Of a stretch of DNA of 64,000 nt, positions 1 to 11,599 are shown in pieces. The notes beneath the pieces were generated by a model. That model was given only the letters and a program-made list of their open reading frames with translations. It did no database searches and was not told where the DNA came from. Every line of letters begins with the position of its first letter. Within the stretch, counting starts at the first letter, position 1. This DNA comes from Nageia nagi (Eukaryota > Pinophyta): NCBI GenBank assembly GCA_050084985.1, contig JBITNC010000001.1, forward strand, positions 47,802,001 to 47,866,000. Direction: 5' to 3'. A program made the position numbers and the translations under genes.

Positions 1-740
1 CCAGTTAACCCATTGAAATATATTATAGCAAAGCAGCATTTGTCAAGAAGAGTAGCTAAGTGGTTGATGTTGTTGCAAGAATTTGATATTAATGTGGTAA
101 AGTAAAAGCCATGAAAGGATAGGCAATTGTATAATTGATAGCAAAATTCCCTCAAAATGATGGTACAATGGTGCACAAAGAATTCCTATGTGAACATGAT
201 GAAAATGCACACTGCCAATTATGTGAAACCATGCCTAAACATTGTCAACGACATGATGATGAAGAGATGTCGATCCCAGATGAGTTTGTGTTTTACATGG
301 AGGATGAACCTACAACCTGGATTATGTATTTTAATGGATCAAATTGTACTTACAGAATAGGGACAAGTATTATTTTCATTTCACCATTTAATGAGGTAAT
401 CCCTATGGAATATAAACTTGGTTTCGAATGCACTAATAATATGGCAAAATATGAAGCTCTAATTTTGGGTCTAAAAGTAGCTATATCAATGAAAATAAAA
501 GACTTATAGATCTATGGTGATTCACAACATGTGGTAAATAAGGTCAATGACACTTATAATATGAAGAATGAGAAATTGAAACCATATAAGATAATGGTTA
601 CTGAATTGCTTAATGATTTTGATAGGTACAATATTCAAAATATTCCAAGGACCAAAAATAGATATGCACATGCAATGGCAAGTGCAACTTCATTGGCACC
701 AATTGAGATAAAAGATGAAGAAACTATCCTCAAGATTTGA
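1..740 (+). pseudogene. Ty3/gypsy pol fragment: RNase H end plus second RNase H
   Basis: The first ~110 bases translate (frame 1) to the end of a gypsy reverse transcriptase/RNase H module, with NPLKYIIAKQHLS and WLMLLQEFDI. From about 285, in frame 3, comes a second RNase H of the type found in Tat-lineage elements: YFNGS, then ECTNNMAKYEALILGLKVA, a TAG stop at 507-509, then IYGDSQHVVNKVND. RNase H degrades the RNA strand during reverse transcription in the virus-like particle. The first catalytic Asp (family YFDGS) is Asn here; the Glu in KYEAL and the Asp in YGDS remain. Order before integrase matches classical Tat elements. Left end is cut by the window edge. It is non-functional: stops, a frame change and the Asp loss. 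Confidence 0.85.
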
Positions 741-856
741 AAACTTGGTACACACTTCTTACCTTGATCACATAAGAAGTACATACATGGTACCTTGACA
801 CATAAAGTGATCCTCAGCAATGGTATGTTGATATTTACAATTATTTAAAAGACCAA

Positions 857-2036
857 ATAATTTTGGAAGGTTATGATAGAAATGAAAGAGTTATATTAAA
901 GAGGACAACTATTAATTATGTGATTATTGGTGAAATTTTGTATAAAAGGTCATTTGATGGTGCTCTTTTGAGATGTTTAACACAACATGAAATAACAATA
1001 ACATTAGAACAAGCACATGATGGGTTGTGTGGAGGGCATTTCTTTGCAAAAGCATTTTACACTAAGCTTTTACGAATTGGTTACTATTAGCCTATAATGG
1101 AGGAGGATTGCAAAAATTATGTTAAGATTTATTTACAATGTCAAAAACATGCAAATTAAGAGAAACAACCAACTCAAGAGTTGAATTCCATAATTTCACC
1201 ATGGCCATTTGCAACATGGGGCATAGATTTTATTGGACTTATCAATCCACATTTGAGAGAAGGTCATAATTTCATCATCACATATATAGAATTTACCACA
1301 AAATGGGTTGAGATCATTCTAATGAAATCAGTCACACAAGATAAAATTATTACTTTCTTAATTGAAAATGTAATCACAAGGTTTGGAGTACCACAAAGAT
1401 TGATCATGGATAATGGGAAAAATTTCAAAGGTAAGGACATGAAAGCCTTTTACAAAAAAAATCATATTGTTCAAACATTTTTTTTAGTATATTATCCTTA
1501 AGGGAATGGTCAAGAAGACATATCAAATAAGACCATAAAAAGTATTTTGGTAAAAATATGGCATAAGTACAAAGCAAATTGGAATCAATAGTTACCTTAT
1601 GTACTTTGGGTATATAGAACAAGTATTAGAATGGTCACTGGGGCAACACCATTTTCATTAGTCTATGGAGATGAGGTTGTAGTACCATTAGATTTGGAAT
1701 TGCCATCCTTAAGAATCTCACTACAAGGAGACATATCATATGAAGAAGCAAGAAAGGCTAGATTACAATAGTTAGAATCACTTAGTGAAATAACATCAAA
1801 AAGCATATCATGCAAAGCTAAAGAGGGCATTTGGTAAAAATATCAAATCAAAAGAGTTCAAAGTAGGAGATTTAGTATTGAAAGAAAACATCAACAAAAA
1901 GCTATAAATGATGAAGCAAAAGGAAAGTTTGAAACAAATTAGATAGGCCCATTTGTGGTATTGATGCAATAGGATCAAGAGCTTATAAGTTATCATCCAT
2001 GGATGGCAGAGAAGAACCAAAAATATCAAATACCAT
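857..2036 (+). pseudogene. Ty3/gypsy integrase, degenerate
   Basis: Integrase inserts the retrotransposon cDNA into the host chromosome. Frame 2 shows the zinc-binding HHCC region (AHDGLCGGHF, later DCKNYVKIYLQC) followed by the catalytic core: Asp in FATWGIDFIGL, Asp in RLIMDNGKNF, then NGQEDISNK, where the family has NGQAE. The third acidic residue therefore aligns as Asp rather than Glu. The carboxy part ([17 protein letters not shown], then GPFVVL) runs to about 2036. In-frame stops at 1088, 1499 and about 1590 replace residues that are Gln in relatives. It follows the second RNase H directly and belongs to the same plus-strand element. Confidence 0.87.
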
Positions 2037-2988
2037 GAACCTTAAATGCTTCTTTGCATAAGATGGAGGCTCCGTACCTTGTAAATTAATGGATATTTCA
2101 TGTAAGGTGCATGTATTTTATTTACCATTTTCATTCTTGTAATTTATATCATTGTTACAATGTAATTAGCAGAGTGAATTTATTGTATACATGTCATCAC
2201 CTGCATAAAAAAAAAGATAGTATAATGTTTGCAGGCCATGAAAATATAGATGCTAGGTCATGATGGCCATTGATATAGTTAGTGAGATTTCACTTACTTA
2301 AAAGTCAAATCGATGATGCAACTGTGAAAAAGTTGTTGATATTGATTCATCCTCAATGAATGATACAACTTAGTATGTATCCATATGGTTTTTGTTTTGA
2401 ATCATATAAAGCATAATGCCAGATGACTAGTGAGAGTTAACTTACTTAAAAGATAAACCAATGATGCAAGCGTAAGTATATTATTGTTATTGACTCATCA
2501 TTAATGGATAATGCAACTCAATTTGTATCCAAAATATTTTTGTATAGGGTATATCTAACACTCTTTGTAGGTACTTACATCAAAAGGAGAAAGTCAAAAG
2601 AAGTATAATACATGTTGTCAATGATATACCATACTATTCATACATTGTAAGTGACATTCACATCAATAAACCTAGACCTGACATCAAAGGATCACTTCTA
2701 TATCAGGGCATGGATGTAAGAGCATCAGATTCTTGAGTATAAGAAATGATAGAATGACCAAATTCATGGTTGAATACTGTAAGGGGCAAAAGGATGCAAT
2801 TATTTAAGTTTTGTCTTAATTACACCACTCAAGTAGCTTTCCTAGGGAAACCAAGCCAAAAGGGGGCAACAAAGGACCCTAATCATCATCATCAAATGGA
2901 AATGCTTAGATTTCAAAAATTTCTTCTATACTTCTTCTTTAGATATGTAATCTCATTTCTTTGATCACACCTCTAAAGAGGGGCATAA
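2037..2988 (+). other. 3' untranslated part of gypsy element, with a diverged duplication and polypurine tract
   Basis: No coding match seen. A loosely duplicated segment of about 150 bp occurs at 2252-2415 and 2415-2545: each copy contains a variant of 'cttacttaaaagt' followed by 'aatcgatgatgcaa' and a 'ttgactcatc' stretch. The tract AAAGAGGGGCATAA at 2975-2988 is the polypurine primer, directly in front of the LTR. Confidence 0.6.
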
Positions 2989-3400
2989 TGTAGACACCTC
3001 AAAATGAATTATTATTTATTAAATAATTTATTTTATAGCATCAAGGAATATTTATTATAAAGAGGGCTAAAATGTAACCAAGGAAATGTAAAGGACCATT
3101 GTACAATGTAATAAGTGTCAAATATCAAAAGAGACACCACAAATAATGTAAAAGGTAATGATCCCAAGAATCAAAGAGGATAAAAACATTGGTATAAAAA
3201 AATATCAAAGTTAACATAAATGATATGGGTAGACAAAAAAAGAAATATCAAAACATGCAATATCATTCTACCTAACCAACAATGATGTTTTGTAACACCA
3301 TCGATTCATAGATCTACTATACCCTTCATTCGACATTCATGCATTTCAAATTCTATTTCTAGATTTGCATCTTTCAAGATGTTGGTGGTGTATATTTCTT
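2989..3400 (+). mobile_element. 3' LTR start of the gypsy element (right edge not resolved)
   Basis: TGTAGACACC begins immediately after the polypurine tract, a common LTR start in Tat-like gypsy elements. The 5' LTR is outside the window, so the right edge cannot be set by comparison; 3400 is only an estimate. The start resembles the LTR at 60245 for about 15 bases only. Confidence 0.6.
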
Positions 3401-4543
3401 ATGACATGTTACTATGATTGATGTATGATTTACATTATTTATCATGGTCATTTGATATCATATTTCTGATATATGCTTCAAAATTAGATTGTATACAAGT
3501 ATTGCTTTGGTTTATTATTTTTGCATTATTTTTAATCTACATGAAGGGATTTCAAAAAATTTAAGCATTTATTAATAAGCATTATAACATTAAAACCATC
3601 ATGAAAAATTTGTTAATGAGTAGAAGGAAATGTTAAATTTCAACCTTGGTTATAATTCTATGGAATCATATAACCAATAAGGCTAGCATGATTCCTTACA
3701 CAATAAAGCCCTAAATATAAAATTTAAACTTCACATAAAAAAATTTAAGGTCCACATAAAAAAAATTTAAACTCCACATTAAAAATTTAAACCCCAAATC
3801 AAAAGAGGTAACCATGGAGCATTGTGTACACTACTACTGGGAGAGGGATGACATTGAGGAAGGCCACCTTCGAGAGTAGGTAATATAATAACAACACCAT
3901 CCTTGACCTCAATAAGGATATGCACAAGACTACCATGCCTTATAGCATTGCATAAGTACACATACAAAATTTGACCTAGACCAATAGAATGTGCACACAA
4001 AAATGTAACTACCTAACAAGCCATTGAGCCAAATTCATTGCAAAGGGAAAGAATGACAAGGGACTAGGGATAATGGACTAACCTCACTAGGTAGACATTT
4101 AAGTGAGACTAATGACTTCAACCATTGATAAACAAGGGATTGTTACAAACTAATAAATTGCCACAACTAGTAATGATGTTGATCTGTTAACCCATCAATG
4201 ATAGTAGCGGCTCATCCAAATTATTTCACCCTTCCCCAACGCACTTAAGGCATGATGAAATTATAAAATACAATAATATTTATACATACATCAAAGGTAA
4301 AGAGGATAAAATAATGATACATGATTGTTAGCATTATTGGATTCATGTACGCAAAACATGACCATAGGGGAGTACATGAATTGCTAATAAGGTGATTAAT
4401 GCAGACACATTTCCATGCTTACAATAATCATAGGAGGCATAATAGCAAGGTAATGATACTTGATAGAAAAATGTACATGTTGAAGAGATTAATTGAATAG
4501 ATAATAAAGGTTGAGATAAGATTTATTAATAGATAATAAAGTA
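3401..4543. other. Non-coding, short A/T tandem repeats
   Basis: No gene recognised. Around 3716-3800 about four imperfect ~22-bp units of the type 'aaatttaaactccacataaa' follow one another. The rest is unremarkable AT-rich DNA, possibly including the remainder of the gypsy LTR. Confidence 0.5.
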
Positions 4544-4804
4544 TGACCATGTGGATGGTCACCAATGTCCACGATGGTACCTTCGAGTACAATGATATTA
4601 TGTTTTCAAAAGAAACCACTAGGAAAAAAGACACTCCCCTATTGATTCTATCGAAACCCATAGTGCTTATTCTTCAAATTCCATGTCTCTAAGCATTTGA
4701 TAGATGAGAAGGACCACTATATATTTGCAACAATCTTCAAAAATCATGATGTCATTGATCCTAACACTCTTATGGTTGTAGTTACCTTCCGAGGAACATC
4801 CTCA
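4544..4804 (+). pseudogene. Class-3-type lipase pseudogene, 5' part
   Basis: From 4664 the frame reads CLFFKFHVSKHLIDEKDHY, then IFATIFKNHDV, then MVVVTFRGTSS. This follows the plant alpha/beta-hydrolase family of Arabidopsis At4g10955 (annotated as GDSL esterase/lipase, but class-3 lipase-like): WWEFFHF, VDDVDSSIFGAI, then VIAFRGT. Codon 4661-4663 is TAG where the family has Trp. Further upstream, 4544-4640 may hold the amino-terminal part in another frame (YYVFKRN), which is weaker. At 4804 the gene stops at a copia insertion and resumes at 14460. Members hydrolyse ester bonds of lipids; this copy cannot. Confidence 0.72.
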
Positions 4805-5284
4805 TGTTGGAATGTATAATGCATTATTGTAAAGGTTTGTATTAAATATTCTATGTAATTTCACTATACCTTAAGTATTTAAGTGAATATAATAATGTAA
4901 CTTGTCCTACACTCCATGTCATGACCATGCGCCTTGAGTAAAAGGATGTGCATGTCATGCTTTTGTACATTGGATAAAAAGGTGATCCAAAGAGGAATTT
5001 TGGCATATAAATAGAAGGTTCCCTCTTTGTGATCATATACCAATTGTGGAGTAAAGTTATACTATATGATAGTGCTTAGTAGTTGAGATTAGGAGGATTG
5101 TAAGATAGTTGTATTTATAATTGAAGTAAAGATGTATTTAGTGTACATACTCCTAATTGGAGGAACCACTTACATCTTGTATTATCTTTATGAGATTACT
5201 TTGTGCGTTTGTTAGATGTGTATTGTGAGCTTTCATATGATCGTGGTAGTTTAGAGTTGTTCATGTTATAGTTCAATTCTCTCA
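4805..5284 (+). repeat. 5' LTR of copia element
   Basis: Starts TGTTGGAATG and ends CTCTCA. A TATA box (TATAAATA, 5006-5013) marks the probable U3/R boundary. Compared with the 3' LTR it lacks about 21 bp near 4865, where two similar 'acttaag/ccttaag' motifs flank the missing stretch in the other copy. Otherwise the copies look about 90-95% identical by eye. Confidence 0.92.
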
Positions 5285-5286
5285 TT

Positions 5287-5298
5287 TGGTATTAGAGT
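5287..5298 (+). other. Primer binding site (tRNA-iMet type)
   Basis: TGGTATTAGAGT lies two bases after the LTR and matches the common plant TGGTATCAGAGC site with two C-to-T changes. Confidence 0.85.
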
Positions 5299-8242
5299 GG
5301 GTGTGAAAGCTCTTATTCTTGGTGTGGAATTTACATCTTGATGATCCCCATTGGTGAGGTAAAACTAAGATAAGGTATAATCTACCTCCTCCTTGGGTTA
5401 TCTTATGGATTATTGCATTATGTTACTAACATATTTTGTGTTGTGGTAGTCCTTGTTGATGTCAAAATAGGCAATATATTGTTGTATTTTTTACTCTAAC
5501 ATGTCTTGTTAGTTACAATTTTTTAAGATTGCCTGTTGCTATAATTTTTGCATATCCTTAATTTTTTTATGATCTTATTATGTATTTGAGTAAAAATATA
5601 CTATGCTTTTTTCCTTCAAAAATTATATGCAATTTTTATGAAAAGCTTACATATTATATTTTTTTTGCTTACCTTAGTTCTCTTATCAAAATAGTTGTAT
5701 TCTACAAATTTTTTTTACTTCAACTATTTTGATTCTAACACAAAAAAATGAAGTAACTTCACTTTACTACATTTTTTTTTCTCCTCTAATCTATTTTTCA
5801 TTTCAACAAATTTAGGGGAGGCTTATTTTTAAGAGAACACAAAATATTGTAAAAATAATCTTTTTACTATATTCATTACAAAATAGGAAGGAAATTAAAA
5901 TAATAAAAAATTCATTGGCTGTAAGAATAATCTTTTTTCCTAAGATGGGAACTATCAAATCCCAGGTGGAGTCCATTGGTTGGCTGGGAATGCTTTTGTA
6001 GACTTGCTACCACCACACAATAGTAATCTCAAACCCTCCATCTAGCAATGTTGCAAATGCCATCACATCACACTATGGACCCTCCACCATAACCCATCGC
6101 CTATGCAAACCCCACCCTTCACCCTTAAATTTGAAGCATCCACATTATTTGAAGCTCAGAGTAAGACAAGTCACACCATCACTACACTCATATCTCTATC
6201 CCATCATAGAGCAACTTCTTGATAAAGGAAATGTCACTATCCTCCTATGCGGTCCCTAACCTTCACCCACTCATGACTTTATCCTTGGTCATTCGCTTCC
6301 ACAACATATGGAAAGGTAGAGTCAAGGTGAAGGTGGCTTTATTATTGGTTGACCCAGTAGGTAAGTAGCCTCTCTACTCTGCTCCTTCCCTATGGATCCT
6401 TATTGGTTGCTACTCTTTGATGGTTGGTCCTCAGTGTGTGACTTGTAGCCTTCTATGCTACGGTTTCTCTCCCACTAGACCTATGATTGATGTGGAACTC
6501 TCTATGGATGGTGGGCAAAGGAGAGCGATTACGGAGGCCTCATTTAAAAAAAATACATCAAAACCTCTAGAGTTTTGTGGGTGATATACTCCATCATGAT
6601 AGTCTTCTAATGACCCACTCCATCTACATCATGACCTCAACTTTTCTCTGCCTTGCATGCACTAGGCTCCATGTAGTATGGTAGTCCTTACCTACTCAAG
6701 ATCTGGTCATATTATGGCAATCCTTACCTACTCAAAATCTTCACACAATATGGTAGTCCTCACCTACTCATTTTTTTTGGTCGTATAATGATTGTATAAC
6801 TCCACAACATGAAACTCCACATCATTCCACCTCACACTTATTTTAGGGGTTTCAAGCCTCACATAGACCTTAAGCCATCATTTGCTATTACACCTACATA
6901 GCCTAGGTGTCATGTTATGGTGAACTCATGATTTTCTACCTCATGTAAGCTCTTAGGTAGACTTGATCTCCCTGTCCTCCCAACAACTTAGTCTCTACCA
7001 TTCCTCACCTGCTCTTCTTGTGTGGACTTAAATAGCTTGGGTGGAGAGAAGTAAACCCAAGTCAAAACTAAATTAAATTATCTTGCCCTCTTTTTTTATT
7101 ATTATTGTATATGCATCTCTCTTTTGCATTAAATGCTCAAAACCTTGCTTGCAAGAAACCTTTTTTTCTTTGGTTATGATTAAATCTACCAACTAAGCTT
7201 TAATTAACCTAGCATGGAGTATAAGGATCCAAGTTTGAAATTAAGTTTTTTGTAGGAAGTTGTTGTGAAGCAATGATTTTTTTTGGCAATTTTCCTTAAA
7301 GTGTTAAGAAATAATATTTTTTTAACACTTTCACTTCTTGTTATAGTAAAATTATAATAAGTGTCAAAGTTAAAAAAAAAGAGGGGGAGGTGATTTTTTA
7401 GACTTGACATTTAATTCTTAAGTGGAATTTATTTTTTGCTTGACATTTAATTCTTAAGTGGAATTTATTTTTTTTGCCTAGAACTAAAATTCCTTTTTGC
7501 CTTGATAAGTATTTTGAAGCATGGCAATTTTTTTAAAGTACCTTCATTAATCACTTAAGCAATAGTGGTAATTGTTTACTTTAAACATGGCATCAATTTT
7601 TATTTAAAGTTTAATGCATGTTGCTTGCTTAAATTTTTTAAGTTAAATGCTTAGAGCTTATATTTTTTTAAGTTAAAATGATAAAAACTTATGCTTAGTA
7701 CTTAAAATTTTATGCATTCTTAAAACTTATTTAAGATGCATGCTTATGCTTAAAAGATGCATGTTTTTAGAACTTAATTTTTATGCATGCTTATGCTTGA
7801 GTATTTATCCTTTATGCAAAGTTAACTTATGCAAATTATGGAATTAATAAATGCTTAAGTATCAATAATTTCTTCTTGCAAAGTTAACTTGTGCAAATTA
7901 TGGATCTTTGTAAAGATGTCCTTTAGGGGTTAGTAAACAAAACCCATTGGACTCTTAGGTTTCAAATTGCAAATGGATGATATTTATTTATGATCTTTTA
8001 CTTTACATTTCACAATTTGCTTTATTTAATTATGCAAAAAATGCAAACATTGAAATGAGAAACCCTGTAAAATGAACTTATCCATAAGTACATTTTGCAA
8101 CATGACTTGTTTAGGGAGCCATGAGGTGAGGATAGGTGGATTGGAGTCTTTAAGTTCGATGATCCAAGTGGTGAAAAAATTGTACTTCTCAATTGCCCCT
8201 AAGTCCTCTATTGGTATGGATTTAATTCCAATAGGTGGATAG
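5299..8242 (+). other. Long non-coding copia leader
   Basis: No coding match in almost 3 kb. The stretch from about 5940 to 7080 is clearly richer in G and C than its surroundings and has sharp composition edges, which suggests an older nested insertion, though I found no termini. Within it, about 6678-6770 repeats 'tggtagtccttacctactca' three times imperfectly. At 7403-7474 a 36-bp unit is duplicated head to tail almost exactly. From 7600 to 7880 the DNA is low complexity, with many 'atgcttaa' variants. Another ~0.5 kb of leader, 8705-9200, follows the solo LTR. Confidence 0.55.
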
Positions 8243-8699
8243 TGTTAGAATTTGTAATGAAATGTTGTGAATATCTAAACTCCTTGTAAATTCAATTAAT
8301 CACTTAAAGGATATGTAGATACCTTAAGGGATTAATTGAATTCTTTATTATGTAGACTTTGACTTTACCATGTGGTTAGTTGGTAGGTTAAAGTTAGGTG
8401 ATACATTTATTGTAACCCTAACCTTACCCTTGGGTTAAAGGGAGGTTAGGGAGGTGCTCTCAAGCTATAAATAGAGGGCCTCTCCTCTTGTAACATAACT
8501 AAGTTTTTGGAGTAAGATTACTCTACTAGTTGTGTAGGAGAGAAAGAGAATTGTTGTAAGAGGTGCATAGATTGAGAATTGAGAACTAGTTGTGGATGTA
8601 CTCCCAAGGAGGGAGGAACCACATTATATTTGTGTTATGTTGAATGGTTGAGTTTCCTAGTATTGGAACTTGAGGATTAGAGTAGGTCTAAATCCTTCA
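8243..8699 (+). mobile_element. Solo LTR, copia-like, nested in the copia leader
   Basis: A 457-bp stretch starting TGTTAGAATT and ending AATCCTTCA, flanked by GATAG at 8238-8242 and GATAG at 8700-8704. It has a TATA box (TATAAATA, 8466-8473). Its layout, including a 'gtactcc...ggaggaaccac' motif near its 3' third, resembles the host element's LTR at low identity, so it is a related family. No polypurine tract or primer site adjoins it, as expected of a solo LTR left by LTR-LTR recombination. Confidence 0.8.
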
Positions 8700-9225
8700 G
8701 ATAGGTCTATGTGTAGTGATACCACATATTCGTACATCCATTCAAAGATTATCCTGATAACCTAGGAGGATAACTTGAAACCTAATCAAGATTAATAATT
8801 TGACTAATCCAATAAATATTGAAACCTTGGAAAATAGCTATTACTTCTCTTTATGAGAGTATATTTCCACCCAAGGGGAACTGGTTGAGGATTGGTAGGA
8901 CCTAAGCTTCTCTTGTGTGAGTATCCAGGTGAAGGCCTAATTTTAGATAAGAAAATAAGCCTCAATAATGTCACTCTACATATATAATTCTTGAGATGAA
9001 AAATGTATTTGGGTACATGGGTTATTATTTGAAATGTAAAATATTTGCATTCATGTCCTTAATGTTAAATGTAACATGTATTATTTACTTAGTTAGAACT
9101 TAAAATTTAATGTTATTTATTGAAACCACATGCTTATTATTTCATATTCTTATGTAGCAAATGGAAGAATTATTTTTACCCAAACACATTCTTATTGTTC
9201 CAATTATGGGATTTGGGAATCATAG

Positions 9226-10200
9226 ATGAGAGTTGAATTGCAAGTAAGGAAGCTTTGGCAAATAGTGAATGAGAACCTTGTACCTTCTATAGATGAGAAG
9301 GCATTAGAGGCTTACAACATAAAGAATGAGTTGGCAACCTTCATGATTTACTATGTAGTTTTAGATGATATGCTCTTGATGATTTTCTCTTCAACCTCAT
9401 CAAAGGAAGCATGGGATAAGCTTAAGAAAATCTACCTTGGTTCTAAATTTTCAAGAAAATTTACCATTTTTCAAAAGTTACTTCAATCTCATCAAGGGGA
9501 AGATGAAAATATGGCTATCTACTTGAATAAAATCATTTATCTAAGAACCCAACTTGTTGCTTATGGATGTAATTGGATCAATGATGAGTTCATGGTCTTT
9601 ATCATTCTTCAAAGCCTTTCTTCAAAGTTTTAAAACTTTGTAATGGTTATGGAAACAAGGCTTGATGATGAAGAAGAAGTCTTCTCCCTTGAAAAACTTT
9701 CAAGGCACCTTTTAAAGCATGAGGAAACCCTTAAAAATAAGGTGTTGATTTCTTCTCCTAAGGATAATAATGTTGCTATTAAAGCAACTAAAACTCCTTT
9801 CAAGGAGAAGTTCAATAATTAAAATAAATCTTATCCTTGTTCCTTCAAAAGGTTTGAGAAAAGAGGTAATGGATACAACAGTAGTAGGAAAAATAGAAAC
9901 AACAACCACAGTAGTAGAAAAAATAGAAACAACAACCACAGTAGTAGGAATAATGACAACAACAACCACTTTAAGCAAAGAGATGGAAAAGGCAAAGTAA
10001 ACAATCCATATTCTAAGAAAAAATTTGATGGTAATTATAACTATTGTGGCATCCAAGATCATAAAGAAGTTGATTTCTACAAAAATAAAATAGAGGAAAA
10101 GAACAAAGGTAATGGAAATGTAAAGAACTATAAAGGAAAGAAGAATATTCATGCTAGTTTTTCTACAGTGCTCTACTCCATGTGTCGCTCTTTTTTATTT
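9226..10200 (+). pseudogene. Copia gag (UBN2-type) with zinc-knuckle remnant
   Basis: Gag forms the virus-like particle that packages element RNA. The first 135 residues from 9226 follow the Ty1/copia gag pattern (VRKLWQIVNENL, AWDKLKKIYLGSK, LQSHQGEDENMAIYLNKI); true translation probably began slightly upstream. After the stop at 9631 the frame continues (ETRLDDEEEVFSLEKLSRHLL). At 9880-9970 a 33-bp unit occurs three times, encoding an 11-residue repeat rich in Asn and Arg (SSRKNRNNNH). Near 10035 the zinc knuckle reads NYNYCGIQDHKEVDFYK, with the first and last Cys lost. Confidence 0.85.
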
Positions 10201-11420
10201 GAATAGATTGTTGAATTTGGTTACACTAATCACCTATGCTTTGAAAAAGAAAATTTTGAGAACTTTCACAAGTATAAAAAAGATGCAGTTGTGATAAGTG
10301 ATAACTCTACCCTTGAAGTTCAAGGAATTGGGAGTGTACTGATTCATGGAAAGGTTCTTGAAAATGGTCTATGTTTCTAAGTTAAGGATGAATCTTTTCT
10401 CCATGATATAAGTTGCTAGAAAAGGGTACTCTTTTAAGTTTGAATCTCAATCCTAGTGCATTAAGAAAGGACTTGTCACTTCAGTTAAAGGATCTATAAA
10501 AGATAACCTCTACATTATGGATCAAGCCCATCAAAGATGTGTCTTGCTTCTAATGTGTGTTCTAAAGGCAATATTAGGTACCATAACTTAGGGCACCTTA
10601 ACCACAAGAGTATTCAAGTCATGAAAGACCATGAACTTGTGAAGGTTTGCCTTCAATTTCTCCTTCGGTTGGTCTGCAAGAAGTGCATTCTTGGTAAGAT
10701 GCATAGACAAAAGTTTAAAAAATATAAGGCAACAAGAACATCTCAACCTCTTCAACTTATGCATTTAGATTTGATGGGTCCATTTTAGACTAAGTTTCTT
10801 GGAGGAGCATCTTACATCTTAACCTTGATTAATGAATTTAGTAAGATGACCTTTGGGTATCTACCTGAGAATAAGGATCAAACCTTTGAGAGTTTTAAGG
10901 TTTTTAAGGCCTTTATTAAGAATCAAACTAACCTTAAAATCAAGATGTTGAGATCAAATAATAGGGGAGAATATAACAACAATGAGTTCAATGAATATTA
11001 TGCTAATTATAGAATCAAGAGGTAGATTATAATTCCATACACTCCTCAACAGAATGGTGTTGCCAAAAGGAAAAATAAAACAATTATGGAGGTGGCTAGA
11101 TGCATGTTCAGTAATCTTCCTAAATTCTTGTTGGATGAAGCTGTGAGCACTACTATTTACACCTTGAATAGGTGTCCCACAAAAGCCATTCAGAGTAAAA
11201 CTCTTTTTGAGGCTTTGGTCAAGAAGAAAACCTAACATTTCACACCTTAGGGTGTTTGGTTGTGAAGCATTCTCCTACATTATTTCTAAGAAAAGAAAGA
11301 AGTTAGATAAAAGAGTTAAAAAAGCATCTTTGTGTGTTATGATAGTCAACATAGAGGCTATAAGATCTACTCTCCCACCTATAAAGCAGTGCTCATTTCA
11401 AGGGATGTAAAGTTCAATGA
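10200..11420 (+). pseudogene. Copia protease end, pre-integrase domain and integrase
   Basis: Around 10205-10240 VEFGYTNHLCFE corresponds to a copia protease active site, with the usual DSG degraded to EFG. Pre-integrase and HHCC motifs follow: HNLGHLNH and VCKKCILGKMH. The core shows HLDLMGPF (first Asp kept), then LRSNNRGEY where relatives have LRSDNGGEY, so the second catalytic Asp is Asn, then NGVAKRKNKT, where the catalytic Glu is Lys. Two of the three metal-binding acidic residues are therefore gone by G-to-A transitions. Stops occur at about 10786 and 11023, and a frameshift after 11230. Confidence 0.87.
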
Positions 11421-11599
11421 ACTTCTTGATGAATCTACTTCTAATAAGGATATTAATGATCTAGAGGACTCTTCAGTTGCACCTTGCTAGTTAGATATTG
11501 ATGTAGATAATTCACCTCAAGAATAAAATTCTCCAACATAAAGGGTAAAAAGGAGCATGACCTTGAATAAATCCTTATTTTCCAAGATTGACATCAAGC

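Noticed and set aside
4428-4661. Minus-strand open stretch rich in hydrophobic residues
   Set aside because: Antisense to the lipase remnant in AT-rich DNA; composition alone explains the apparent membrane segments.
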